Shown here: piece by piece, positions 11,461 to 23,440 of the stretch
Position numbering within the stretch: the first letter of the stretch is position 1
Layout of the letters: each line of letters opens with the position of its first letter
Source of the DNA: Metopolophium dirhodum
Lineage: Eukaryota > Arthropoda > Insecta > Hemiptera > Aphididae
DNA length: 64,000 nt
Direction of reading: 5' to 3'
Assembly (NCBI RefSeq): GCF_019925205.1
Contig: NC_083560.1
Span: 69,825,266 to 69,889,265, forward strand
Notes under the pieces: model-generated
Seen by the model: only the letters and a program-made list of their open reading frames with translations
Database searches by the model: none
Told to the model about the DNA's origin: nothing
Translations under genes and position numbers: made by a program

Positions 11461-12316
11461 ATAACAGTCCTACATTAGTCCGTCGTATAGTTATTGCTTG
11501 GACCACTTGCACTGTTACTTACATTACATACACATATAATACTATATAGATATTGTTATTTCATTTTTTTAAGTTACGAGCGTATCGTCTGCGGATGGTG
11601 GCGGTGATCGCTATAATAACAAATTATAAGAGTAGTACAGAATATATACAATACATTTAGTATTTAATAATACAGATATTAGATAGAAGATACCATGGCG
11701 TTCTGAAGCAGGCGATCGCGGGACACTTATATGGTAAAAGCTGGTAAATTAACGTAGTTTCTCAGAAACGACATAATCCATATTACATTAGGTACCAAGT
11801 ATCTGCTGCAAGTTTTAACCTAGTGGAAATTACCCCCGTGACCGTAAATGGTTGAAAAAATGATTTGGAGCGTAACTCAGTTCATTTTCAGTCAGTATCC
11901 TATATAAAAATATACAATAAGTTAAGGATTTTATAAAAATAAAGGCACTCGTAATTTGTATAACCAGAATAATAACACAAACAATTGTATTTTATTTTAT
12001 TTTATTATAATAAACGGGTTTGAAACCCTTTTGGAAATGTTACAAGTAATTAAATAATTACAGTAACTACAATAATACTCATAATAGATTAGAAAATTAA
12101 ATTAAACATTTTTAATAATTCAGATAAACATCGCAAAATTAAATCATCAAGCTAGATTAATAATAACATATACATGGTATAGTTAAAGATCGATGGCGAA
12201 TTCCTCATTGGCCATTAACATTAAAAGCCTATAATTTAGGCTCATTTTTCGTATAAATGATATAATTGATCGGACATATTATAGGGACATAAAAAGGTAC
12301 GGTAGAAAATATAATA
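11461..12316. other. Intergenic AT-rich DNA
   Basis: No gene, RNA or clear element end seen. An AT-rich segment with short A/T runs separates the MITE from repeat copy 1. Confidence 0.5.
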
Positions 12317-14936
12317 TAAATATAATAATTATCACAATATTCATAGAATAAACACATGATTTATGTCTGTTTATTTGGGATATGAATATTATTTTGTATT
12401 GACATACATTAATAGGTACATCATACTATTATCATTAACTAGTTTCTACCATAAAAATATTTTTCTTAATATGATTAGATTTAAATAAAGAATAAATATG
12501 CTTACAATAACTGTAAAAATTTAATGTACATGAATATTATATAGAAGTTAATATCTAAATGTATGATTATAATTTAACACGTTTACATTTTTTTAAAGCT
12601 TAATATGCATAATACACATATTTATTATAATTAGTAATAAATTGAAAGTATTTATTGTACAACAAAATTGTCTGAAACAATAATATTAATTTTTAAGACC
12701 CATTCTATGCTAATATGTTTGTTTTATTGCATAAGTATGTGCTTACAATGTAAAAATATTATTAATTGTCGAGATTTTAACTTGTCAATTACAAAAAAAA
12801 TATAAATAAATGTTTTCACAAATATTTTTAAATAAATATGAAAAAAAAACAAATATTAAATTTAAAATAATAAACTTTAGATAATTACACATATCAATTA
12901 ACTTATTTAACTTTAATAATTTAATACCAATTATTTATGTTGATAAATGTTAAAAAAAAATTTTAAAATAAACTACCTTATTATTATCATCTATATATTG
13001 AATTAAATCTAGGACAAAATGTAGAAATAATCTAAGTAAAAAATGTTTAAGAACCTGTTTAAAATAAACAGAATATTAATAAAAATTACATTATCTTTTA
13101 ATTAGATAAGTTGTTCATTTTTAAATCATATTTTAAAATTTTTTAATAGCAATATGTTGTTTACAAAGTTTCATAAATTAATAATTATATCTTTAGTTAG
13201 TGGTCCACTGAATCATAGTGACATGTGTCAGTTATAAATAATATTTAAATAAAAATAATCAAGTCAAACTAAAAATAAGACATATACATCAAAAAAAAAT
13301 TTTTTTTCAAAAAATATGATTATATAGGACAAAATGTATTAATAATTATATAGGAAAGAAACTGTTTAAAAAAATTTAATCACGTAATTACTAACTTATC
13401 ATATTTTTGCTGTACTGCAACTAAAAAAAAAATCTAATTGTTTTTTTCCATTAATTCTAAAAATATAATGCAATTTTTATTAATATTCTCTATTTATAAT
13501 TTTTTTATTTGTAATTTTGTCCTAAACATTGGTTAATTTATCCATCGGATATTTTAGTAAAGGATATTTTGTCCCAATACCATTTAGAGTTATACAATAG
13601 ATACATTTTTCAAAAGTAAAATTTTTCTAGTAATTTTCAAAAGGGCCGTGGAATACAGGAAAAATTAAAGAAAAACAGGAATTTTTACACAAAATCTGTT
13701 TTTGAAAAAATTGATTTTGGTTTTTGGTGTAACTCTAAAAGAAATGACAGTAGGTACATGCAATTTTGACTGAATGTTTATATTAGCATTTTCTATACAC
13801 CATAATATTTTAATTTATTTTGAGCTTTTTACAAACATTTTCAGTTTCCATTTTTTGTAGTTTTTTTTTTCTATAAATATCAATTAAATTTTATTTGTTG
13901 GTTAAAAAAGCTTGAAAATTTAATAGAAGGCTCCTAGGTTATTGTTACAATGACATTTGAAAAATATTAAAAATCCTTAGTTACAGTTTTTATTTATAAG
14001 CATTTAAAGTTCAAATATTGACAAAATACGAAAAAATCACGAAAATTAGCAAATTATTTTGAGTTGAGAATTCATAAAAATTTTTCTTTTTCAATCTAAG
14101 ATTTTAAAATGTAATACAAGATTATCCATAAGTTTGTCTACCTATATCAAAAAAAAAATGTCTACAAGAAAGTCAAATTAAATTTTTATGAGCGTTTAAA
14201 ATTCATATTTTTACAACATTTGATATTCACTCGATTTCTCATGTAATGATTTTCTTATTTTTTTGTAATTAAAAAACGAATGACTATAAATACTTGAAAA
14301 CTTAACTGAAAGTTTATATTTTCATTTTCTATGCACCATACAATTTTGAAAATAATTTGACTCTTTTTGAGCTGTTTACGGACATTGTCAGTTCTCAATT
14401 TTTTAGTTTTTTTTCTATAAATATCACTAACATTTTATTTCTTCTTCTTCTTCTTCTTCTTCTTCAGCTTAGCGGTCCATTCAGGACCATCGCTGCCATC
14501 AAAATTTCTGTCCACCTCTCTCTCTGATATGCTGTCTCTAAAGTTGCGTCCTGGTCTATCATTTCTATATCTTTGGCAACTACGTCAATCCATCGGGTTT
14601 TGGGTCGTCCTAGGGGTCTCGTTTTTATCGTTTTAAAATTTTATTTGTTGGGTAGAAAAGCGTGAAAAAGCTCCTTTTATTTTATTTTTATTTAAAATGT
14701 AATAATTATTTTTTAGTTAAAAACTAGTTCAACTTTTGTAGCTAAGGATTGAAAATTTAAAACAAGGTTCCACGTAAATAAGTAAATATATAAATTACTT
14801 TATTCACAATAATATCATCAAATATACTTAGTAATATCATAATTTAAACGGAATTCAAATTTAACACCATCCATTACAGTGACCCACTTGTAACCTACTG
14901 TTCAGCAGAGCGACATCCACTTACCAACCTTTTTAA
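12317..14936. repeat. Large non-coding repeat, copy 1
   Basis: Collinear and highly similar to 40568-43113 in the same orientation: shared landmarks include CACATGATTTATGTCTG near the start and CTACTGTTCAGCAGAGCG near the end. A diverged partial copy lies at about 26550-27660. No coding ORF and no obvious terminal inverted repeats. It contains a nested LINE 3' fragment (14441-14637). The class is unknown; the shared right end suggests a defined terminus. Confidence 0.8.
14441..14637 (-). mobile_element. 5'-truncated LINE 3' end with (GAA)n tail, nested in the repeat
   Basis: On the minus strand this reads PLGRPKTRWIDVVAKDIEM, then ERWTEILMAAMVLNGPLS and a stop: the C-terminal tail of a non-LTR endonuclease/reverse transcriptase. 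A (GAA)n tail follows. It is flanked by a 9-bp target duplication ATTTTATTT (14432-14440, 14638-14646), and the sequence is absent from the matching place in repeat copy 2. This is a clear retrotransposition scar. Confidence 0.8.
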
Positions 14937-15359
14937 ACACGCAGTTATACCAATAATAAAACTTTTTTTCAAATAGTAACCACTATTTTTTGATGGATTC
15001 TGGTAAAGCTTTTTTCCTGAACATTTTGACAGTCAAATGATCAATTTTGGTCCGCTGGGTTATTAACTACGATCCTTTAAAGTTTGGTATAATAATATGC
15101 ATTAATACTTTTAACTGAAATACCTAATTTACAAGTGCTAAATATTTTTTTCTTACAACTACCTTTTTATATATTTAAATAGTTAAATCGGTAATCTAAA
15201 AAGCTCAACAAAAAAAAAATACACAAAATTGTTGGCAAACATAGATAATTATTTATATTATTTTTTCGTGGTATAAAATTGAGAACAAAAGTATTTTATA
15301 ATTATTAATAATAATTTACCTATACTATACTTACCTAGTTACTTTAATAATTTTTTTTT
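14937..15359. other. Intergenic AT-rich DNA
   Basis: Nothing recognisable. AT-rich sequence with homopolymer runs between repeat copy 1 and the jockey-like fragment. Confidence 0.45.
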
Positions 15360-15960
15360 TTGAAACCTGTATTGGATTCGTCGAAAAAATATATTTTGGG
15401 GATAAAGATGGGCCCCGGGACTGCGTTCGACTAAAGATGAAAGTCTTAATTTAGTACTAACAGCCGACAGGATAATGTTCAAACCAGCAAAACGAAAGAA
15501 TCGGCGCTGGACCATCAAGTTGAATACAGTTATTAGCAGTAATGCAGTATACGGACACTAGACAATTAAGTACACCACATTCCAATATAAGTCGGATTAA
15601 GGTACAATACCTATAATAGTTTAAATGATGAGTCTAATTTATAATCCCTAGCAAGCCTATTGATAAATCTAAGAGTCTTCAATGCATTTTGACAAACCAT
15701 GTCAATATGTGGTCTTGGATCAAGTGAGCTGGTAAACTTAAAACCAAGATCAATTATTTATCAGCATGTAAAATATCAAAACCCAAAATATTATAGGAAT
15801 GAAATACTACACGTAGTAGTCTGCCTATTACTACGTGTATAAGTTAGAACTTTGCATGTAGATATATTTAAGGATAAGTCTATATATGGCTATATTCCTA
15901 AACCAATTTACAAACCTATCCATATCACTTTGGAGGTGAAGGCAATCATCAATGGAACCA
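15360..15960 (-). pseudogene. Jockey-like LINE reverse transcriptase fragment
   Basis: Minus-strand translation gives DLGFKFTSSLDPRPHIDM followed by VCQNALKTLRFINRLARDYK, the typical region downstream of the reverse-transcriptase core in jockey-clade LINEs (KDLGV.FDSKL...HI). An upstream segment reads ADDCLHLQ-like with DMDRFVNWF. Stops and frame changes make it non-functional. It is a 5'- and 3'-truncated remnant with no visible tail or target duplication. Confidence 0.65.
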
Positions 15961-16604
15961 ACACGGCAACACGTAAATAGAGTAACAATTAAAAATTTAA
16001 AAATATCATAAGTTCATGTTATAGGTATTAACATTGATTATAAATACAAGTAGGTAGTACAATTTATAATCAATGGTATATAACCAAAAACAATGAAAAC
16101 TTATAGAACAATTCTGTCTGTTATGACGTTATATCAAATTCCGTTGAACTAAAAAAGAATTATAAAATTCAAAGTAATAAAAATTCGAGCGATTACCGAT
16201 AACTATTCGAACATATTACATAATAACATCCATCACGGAAACGTCGTATATACAGAATTGCCTAAAAATCAAAATAATTATTCAGCAGTCAATTTTGGTT
16301 TTATTTTACTTTCAAACTGGGATGAAATAAATAAAAATTTTGACTGTATCAGATACAGATACTCTTGTGTCTATAGCCTATCCAAAGTGTAGAGTTTTTG
16401 TTTGTTACCAAATAATTAATGACGTACGATATAATTTATTAAACTAGACTTGGGAATATTTCAAAAGCTATAAGCAGCAAATTTTTGGATACAACATTTT
16501 ATGCATGTAATGTTTCAAAAAGGTCGTTTCTAATATGTTTATTTAAGCTCAAAAATCACTTCCCGGTATTAACAATGTAATAATCACTGTATGGAATTCC
16601 CCAC
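15961..16604. other. Intergenic AT-rich DNA
   Basis: No gene or element boundary that I can support. Confidence 0.45.
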
Positions 16605-19247
16605 TCAGGGCCGGCCACAAAAAATACCATCTAATATAATTATACAAAATATAAATATATATATATGTTTTAAATATTTTTATAATAAAATGAACTTCTG
16701 TTTAAAAAAAAGGCGATTAAAAATTTAAATTTTATTCCTGTTTTTGACTTAAAAATATTTAATTATACTATAATTTATGATAGTAATTGATGGTGGAGGT
16801 TATATCAATTTCGTGTTTAATATACGTTTACAATACGATTGTTTAATACGTCAGAGGAATTTATAGTTTATACTATGTATAATGATAACCGATAATATTG
16901 TAAATCATGGTAACAAATTACAAAATATAATAATATAGGTAATGTTAATTGTAAGAAATAATTGAATTGGACATTATTTATAAAATTAACCGCCATCCAG
17001 GGAAACAGTTCTCTATTTCCCCCCCCCCCCTAATTATGGCCATGCCAACACGTATAATCATAGATAAGTTCAACCTATACGAAATATTTATTTTAAATAT
17101 TTTCACAATAATATATTATTACAGCTGAAAAATAGAGAACCATATATAGGTATTATCAAACATACCGCTAAAACAGTAATATCTATACTACCTACCTACT
17201 ATGTCTACTACATTGACACTTAGACATAATTGTTTGCATGTATTAATTGAGACGGAAATTTATTAATCTACAAAATGGTTTTATTTTATGTGTAGCCAAA
17301 CAGCCAGTATATGTATAAACCGTGTATCGTATACAGTAATTTTAAATATTTATTGTATATAATATGTTTTACGTTCGTCGTGTCATGTCTCATGAAACTT
17401 AAGTACACTATTGTGGAAAAACTATTCAAAACGAAATTATTAATATGATTGAAAACTTAACACGTGACAATATACTATAGGTTGAGTTCGTAAAGTAAAA
17501 TATTATATATTATTATGTTAGATTGTACTCCAGATATTAATCACAGCTTTTTTTGATATTGAAGAAAATATGTGAAAAATAAAGAACATTTTATAGAATG
17601 TGAGTCAATATTCGACTCGCCTGGCGAAGGAATATATGAGTCAATACGAAGTATGTTGAAAAATTGTAAACTAAAACTAAACAACTGTAGAGGTCAGGTA
17701 TATGACAATGAGGAAATATGAAAGGCAAAAATAAATGCGTTTAAGTATGAATATTAAGAACAAATTCTCGAGCTTTTTTATGCCATGTGGTTGAAATTCG
17801 ACTGAATTTAGTGGTTGGAGACACACTGTCGTTCTATTCGCAGTCAAAGAACTTTTTTGGAACGATTCAAAGAATTTATGTTTTAGTCTCTGCATCTGTT
17901 GGACGTTGGCATATCTTAAAAAATCATGTAAAATCTTTAACTGTTAAGCCATTATGCGAAACTCGATGGGAATGTAGAATAGATTGTATTAAAGCTTTAT
18001 TAAAAATGAAATCTAACAAATAATAGATGCACTGATAAAATTAACTGAATTAAATACTGCTGATCATTTAATTATTTCTGAAGCTAATTCATTAATTCAA
18101 TTCATATGGAGATTCGATTTTTTATTTTTTATGTGTTTTTGGCAAGATATTTTATTAAAAGTTAACCTTGTTAGTAAACCAATGCAAAGTTCAAAAATGG
18201 ATATTAGGACCGCAGTTTAACTTTTGAATAATTATAAAAAGTTTGTACAAGATTATAGAAAAACTAGACACACAGTAGCTATAAAGTCTGCTAAAAAAAA
18301 TTAGCTTTAGAATTAAATGTTGAACCAAAATTTAGTTTCGCTCGTGTAATACGTAGAAAAAAACAATATGATTACGTAAAGACGAAGTTTCTTCCCCAAA
18401 ACCCAATATTTTAAACAGCATGTATTAAATAACATACCTACTAGACCAAGCAATATCATCTATTTCTAAACGTTTTGAAAAAATTAAAGAATTTTATGAT
18501 GCTTTGAGATTTTTGTACAACATAAAATAAAATAAAAGCCACGAAGATCTATTAAAATTATGTAAAGATCTACATTTAAAACTTAATGATCAGAATAAAG
18601 ATAAGATAGAGTGCGATTTGAATGGTATAGATTTGTGCAATGAAATTGAGATTGTAAGATCATTATACTCTAAAACAGATAGCTGCCCATTGGAAGTCTT
18701 AACATTTATTAATGATAACAAATTACAAGATACTTTAGGTACCAAACTTATGGGTCGCTTTAAGAATTATGATGATAATTCCTGCAACGACTGCAAGCAG
18801 TGCAAGTAGTTTTAGCAAGTTAATAAAAACATACTTGGGATAAACAATCACAGAAGAACGTCTCAACAATTTGACATTAATCAGTATAGAAAATGATATA
18901 GTTTCTAAAGTAGATCTGAACGAAGCAATACGCCAATACAACATTTTGCGGATTGAAAATCTAGAAAAAATGTATATTTTAAGAATATGTATTATTATTA
19001 TTATATTATACGATTAAAGAAATAATTTTAATACATATTCATTATAAATAATAATAATAATAAATTTTATCTAATAAATAAGTTTTGCAAACCTTTACCT
19101 ATCCATAAATATAAGAATTTTAAACAAAATATGTAGGTAAGTATAAAAAGTATTTAATATAATATAATAAAATATTATAGAGAATTTTTTTTAAGGGTGC
19201 CTTTCAAAAAATTGCCAGGGGCGTCAAAATATCTTGGGCCTGCCCTG
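16605..19247 (+). mobile_element. Degenerate hAT transposon (ZMYM1-like transposase type)
   Basis: The left end CAGGGCCGGCC (16605) and right end GGGCCTGCCCTG (to 19247) are near-inverted hAT-type termini about 2.64 kb apart, a plausible autonomous length. Inside is a decayed transposase (17690-18960). No 8-bp target duplication could be matched, so the boundaries are tentative. A poly-C run at about 17022-17031 marks a low-quality or repetitive spot. Confidence 0.55.
17690..18960 (+). pseudogene. hAT transposase pseudogene (ZMYM1-like)
   Basis: Interrupted plus-strand reading frames carry family landmarks in order: YDN after a GQ pair, FFGTIQRIYVLVS, KPLCETRWECRIDCIKAL, FARVIRRKKQYD-like, DLCNEIEIVRSLYSKTD, PLEVLTFINDNKLQD, then the C-terminal dimerisation region (IPATTASASSFSKL, TEERLNNLTLISIENDI). 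These match the DUF4371/hAT-dimerisation proteins often annotated as zinc finger MYM-type protein 1-like. Many stops and frameshifts leave no intact ORF above about 80 codons. Confidence 0.75.
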
Positions 19248-21669
19248 TTTGTGTATTATTTGATCTCACATATAAGTTTTCTACTACAATAGGGTTATGT
19301 CAATTCTTATGTCAATTCTACAGACTAGTTATTGTATATAACTTTTGAAAACATTTTTAATTCGTCAAGAAGTTTCCTTGTAAGCAACTTAACGACTTTT
19401 TGAAATTTAACCCTAAAAGGCTAAAACCCTCGAAAATTAGATTAATAAATTTTGAATATTAAAATGTTAATATTATTAGTGAAAAAATGTAATGAAGTAA
19501 TGTTTGGGCACATTTCATCGCAAATACAAATATGTTTTCATAATATAAATCTGATGGATAGATTACTTAATATTAAATAGTAATTAGTAATTACTATAAT
19601 ATACTATTGAAAAAATATTGATACTTAAAGGAAGAAATAAATAATTGATATTCATATAGCGCCTTGACACGCACATGCACGTGCCGGAACTCTCCAGTAT
19701 TTATTTTACACTACCTGTCTACTTACACTACTATACAGTCACAAACTCACACATACTCACACACACACTTATGATCACTTACTATAGTTACTACACACAT
19801 TCACACGAATATACGATACACACTCTCTTAGGAAATCGCATTAACTGAACTCCTTTAAAATGGTCGGTATCGGTATTTAATGGAAATAATGTATGCGAAG
19901 AAAAAAACCTTTATGTACATTAGGAATCCATTTATCTTGAACTTTAACCCAGATCATTTATTATTATGTTTTTTAATTATCATACATTGCCAGTGTCATG
20001 TCGTTTGACATATAGTTAAATGAGGTATATCAAATAAATTACAAAACTGAAGCTAACAACAAATAATAATTGTTCACGTTTCAACGACTGCATGATGTGA
20101 CAATATTTTCTTACATAAGGATTAATTTTTGGTTTATATTATGAATTGAAATGAATACTAAAAGTATTAGCACAATTATTAGGCAATGATATAAAAATTG
20201 CCAAAGTAAAAAATTAATTATTTTACTAATAAATATTTATTTTATACAGTCACTTGTGTAAGGTTGGAATGTTGCATTTAAGCCACCGGACCGATATAGT
20301 GATATGTAATATTAAAATACTAATTCGTTGTTATATTTTTAACAAAACTAATGTCTCATAGTTTATCAGCCTAACTATTGATCCTTGTTGATTATTGCCA
20401 AAAGTATGATATATTTTTGTTTTATGCAAAGATTAATTATTATTTTATAATACCTATTTAAAAATGTAAGCTTATGGTTTATTTTAAAAGGTCAAGTCGT
20501 GCAGATAAATGATAAATGCAGACAATCTTGTCATACAGTATTTAGGTAATTACCGAAAATACAATACCTTGGTAATTATCGAAAATAGTATACCTCGGCA
20601 AATACCGGATCTCGGTGAATTTATATTAGTGTTTCCCAGTTTTCAACCTAGAATAGGCCTATTATATTATATCATAATATTGATTGTATAAAAATAATAA
20701 ATAATAAATGTAGGTAGATACACGGTTATTCGGTAACTAGCATGGCAACGGTAATTACCAGTATACTGAAAATACCGCCAGCCTTAGTCTAATCTCACCA
20801 ATATATTATCCATTTAATTTGCTCCCTATAGTCACTGGCCAGTGGCCACTGCTTCCACCATCACCTATAATCATAAACACTAGGTAAAAAAATATACATG
20901 CTATAATACTGCTAATAGATAATACATTTCAAATATTTTCAAAAGTTGAACTACAAAATAAATAAATAAATGAATTGAGAATTTTTGTTACGAGATAAAA
21001 AATGTTGAGTGCTCTATTGATGAAAACGTGCCTGAGGACTATTTAGAATTTACACGTCTCGCCGGCTGACGCTTGACTGACATTGTTCATATTATTATAT
21101 AGGTAGTAGTGTAGTACCTATACCTACTATAGTATTATTAAAATAAGTAAATATCATATGCATCGTGGAATAAATGTTTATAAATCCCAATCACTATTGT
21201 CAGTTTTCTTTCATCCGATATAGGTAACATATTATACCTTACACTTTACCTGGCTAGTATACAATATGATGTACCTAATAATACACCTACGTGAAAGTAG
21301 CAAGTTTATTCAATACAATAATATATTAAAACGTACCTACATATTATATTATGCTCACTAGTCGCTACTCACTACACACAATACACAAATCTCAGTAAAT
21401 AACTATATAACTACATAAGTACACATTTTATAAGTTATAAATATATAATATTATACAAACGTATAAGTATATTGTATATACTGCAGTATAATTATATTTA
21501 GTATAATATTATAATATATTAATTATTAAATATTAACGTTACATTATAACATTATCACAACCATAGGTTGTATAGGTACGTAAAAAAACGAATTCGATGG
21601 CAATATAATACACGTATTTGTATGTATATATTTTCTATGTAGTATATAAGCGAGTATAGTCAGTATATA
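19248..21669. other. Intergenic AT-rich DNA
   Basis: No gene supported. Around 20530-20790 there are several short palindromic motifs of the GGTAATTACC type, perhaps the remains of a small inverted-repeat element, but I could not define ends. Confidence 0.45.
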
Positions 21670-22790
21670 GTATGTACATAATCTCAGGAAAAGCAATCTT
21701 TTTCTCCTCCACTCCACTCATCAACGACTATGCGGCGGTGGTGGCGGAGGCGGTAGCGACGGGCGCCCGTCGCCGCGATCACGGTGGCGGGGCTCTCCCC
21801 TCTAATCCACTGTTCCTCCGCCACCAACGAGCGACGACGACGAAATCGAAATTCACTCTCCTGCATCTAGACTCCTCTTCCTAATAGCTTTCCCCGGCGG
21901 CGGCCGAATCCATCGCCACCCGACGCTGCCGCGAAGACCCGTCGTCGTTCTCACTTCTTACCGTAGTCCGCCGAACACAGCAGCTATACAGCCGCCGCCG
22001 CTACCACTCGACCACTCACCGCCACCGTTGCCAGCCATCAACGCCACCCACCGCGACCGCCGACACCGCTACGCCAAGGATCGGTCCGTGGCGGATCGGC
22101 GGCAGTCGGCGCTCCCGCCACCCAGTCCCGCGCGCACTCGAAACATATAGCTCGACAAAGTACGGTGCTAGTGTACTACTGCTACAACAAAGTAGTAGAG
22201 ACAGCGGCCACTACTACCGCCACGGGCCACGGTGGCACATATATGTATAATGTTAGTAGTACCTATGTTACTATATACTATATATAGAGTATAATATTTT
22301 ACTGTTATACATTCATTTGGCTAGTGTAGTAGCGTCTCTCCTACCCACTAATCTTAGTCAATCCTACGTTTGCCGCGGCGCACACCGCTGTATAAGCTAT
22401 CACACTGGTCGAGTAAAGTCAACCTCCACAACCGGCGTGAAATAATAATAATAACATCTACAAAATATTAAAAATTATTATTATTATTATTATTTTTTGT
22501 CTATTTATCTATCCGCGCCTTCCCCGTCACGGCGTCACCGACGCGCCGTACGTTGTACGGCCTGTACGCAATCTATTCGTTTAGTCGAACTTGTTATAGT
22601 ATTGGTATAGATTATATTATATATTTTACATCACACACGCACACGCATACAAACACGGCACACTCTTACGCGCTCAGACACACGCACGCACGCACAAGAT
22701 CGACTTTCACACACGCGCATGCACGTACCGCGACACACTCGCGCGCACACACACGCACACTCTAGCGCGCGCGCGCATATAATTATTTTA
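21670..22790 (+). promoter_or_regulatory. CpG-rich island, putative promoter / first exon of the ARID5-like gene
   Basis: A sharp GC-rich island with many CpG and CGCC/GCCGCC blocks, flanked by AT-rich DNA and ending in CA/CG simple repeats (about 22632-22778). The other two such regions here lie directly upstream of Chip and of UBR3. The only gene downstream in suitable orientation is the ARID5-like gene, whose first visible exon has a splice acceptor at 32164 and therefore needs an upstream exon. The ORFs across it are composition artefacts. The link to that gene is inference; the island could also serve a non-coding RNA. Confidence 0.5.
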
Positions 22791-23389
22791 TTAAATATTA
22801 TTTACCCGATAGTGAAACTAATAATAATGTATACAATAAATTTCATTCCGATAACAGAAAAAAAAAAAATATAACATTTCTAGTTTAAAATTATATTTCC
22901 ACTCGCGTTAATTATTATAATACGACAATTTACGCGTAAATTGACGTTGGTGACTAATTAAATTGATGTTTTTATTCAGTCGTGTATGTGTATCGCGTCG
23001 TATTATACATGCATATTATTATTGTTATTATTCAACTCTACCTATTTTGATAAATTAATTGTCATTCCCCGGCAATTATCAAACAATAAGCAGCTCAGCG
23101 ATCCGGTTTCAGACACAAAAGTTTTTTAGCTTGTCTTGTCGTGTACGAGCTTATTATAACAAGTACTCGACGACGACTGGATGGACGGCGTTTGACACGA
23201 AAACGATCTTTCACATACTATCATAGACGCTATACATCAGGTATACTATTATAATACTAATATATTATTTTACAACTGTTTTATTCGTTGACAACAGACT
23301 GGTACCGATTATTCATATTATTAACATAATATTGTGTGAAATTATAATACTCGTAGGTACTTAATAAATATTATTTGTTTCGTGTGTGC

Positions 23390-23440
<51 letters not shown>

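Noticed and set aside
20530..20790. Possible MITE with GGTAATTACC palindromes
   Set aside because: Several short palindromes but no consistent pair of ends or duplication.
22553..22765. ORF of His/Thr/Arg repeats
   Set aside because: Translation of a CA/CG microsatellite.
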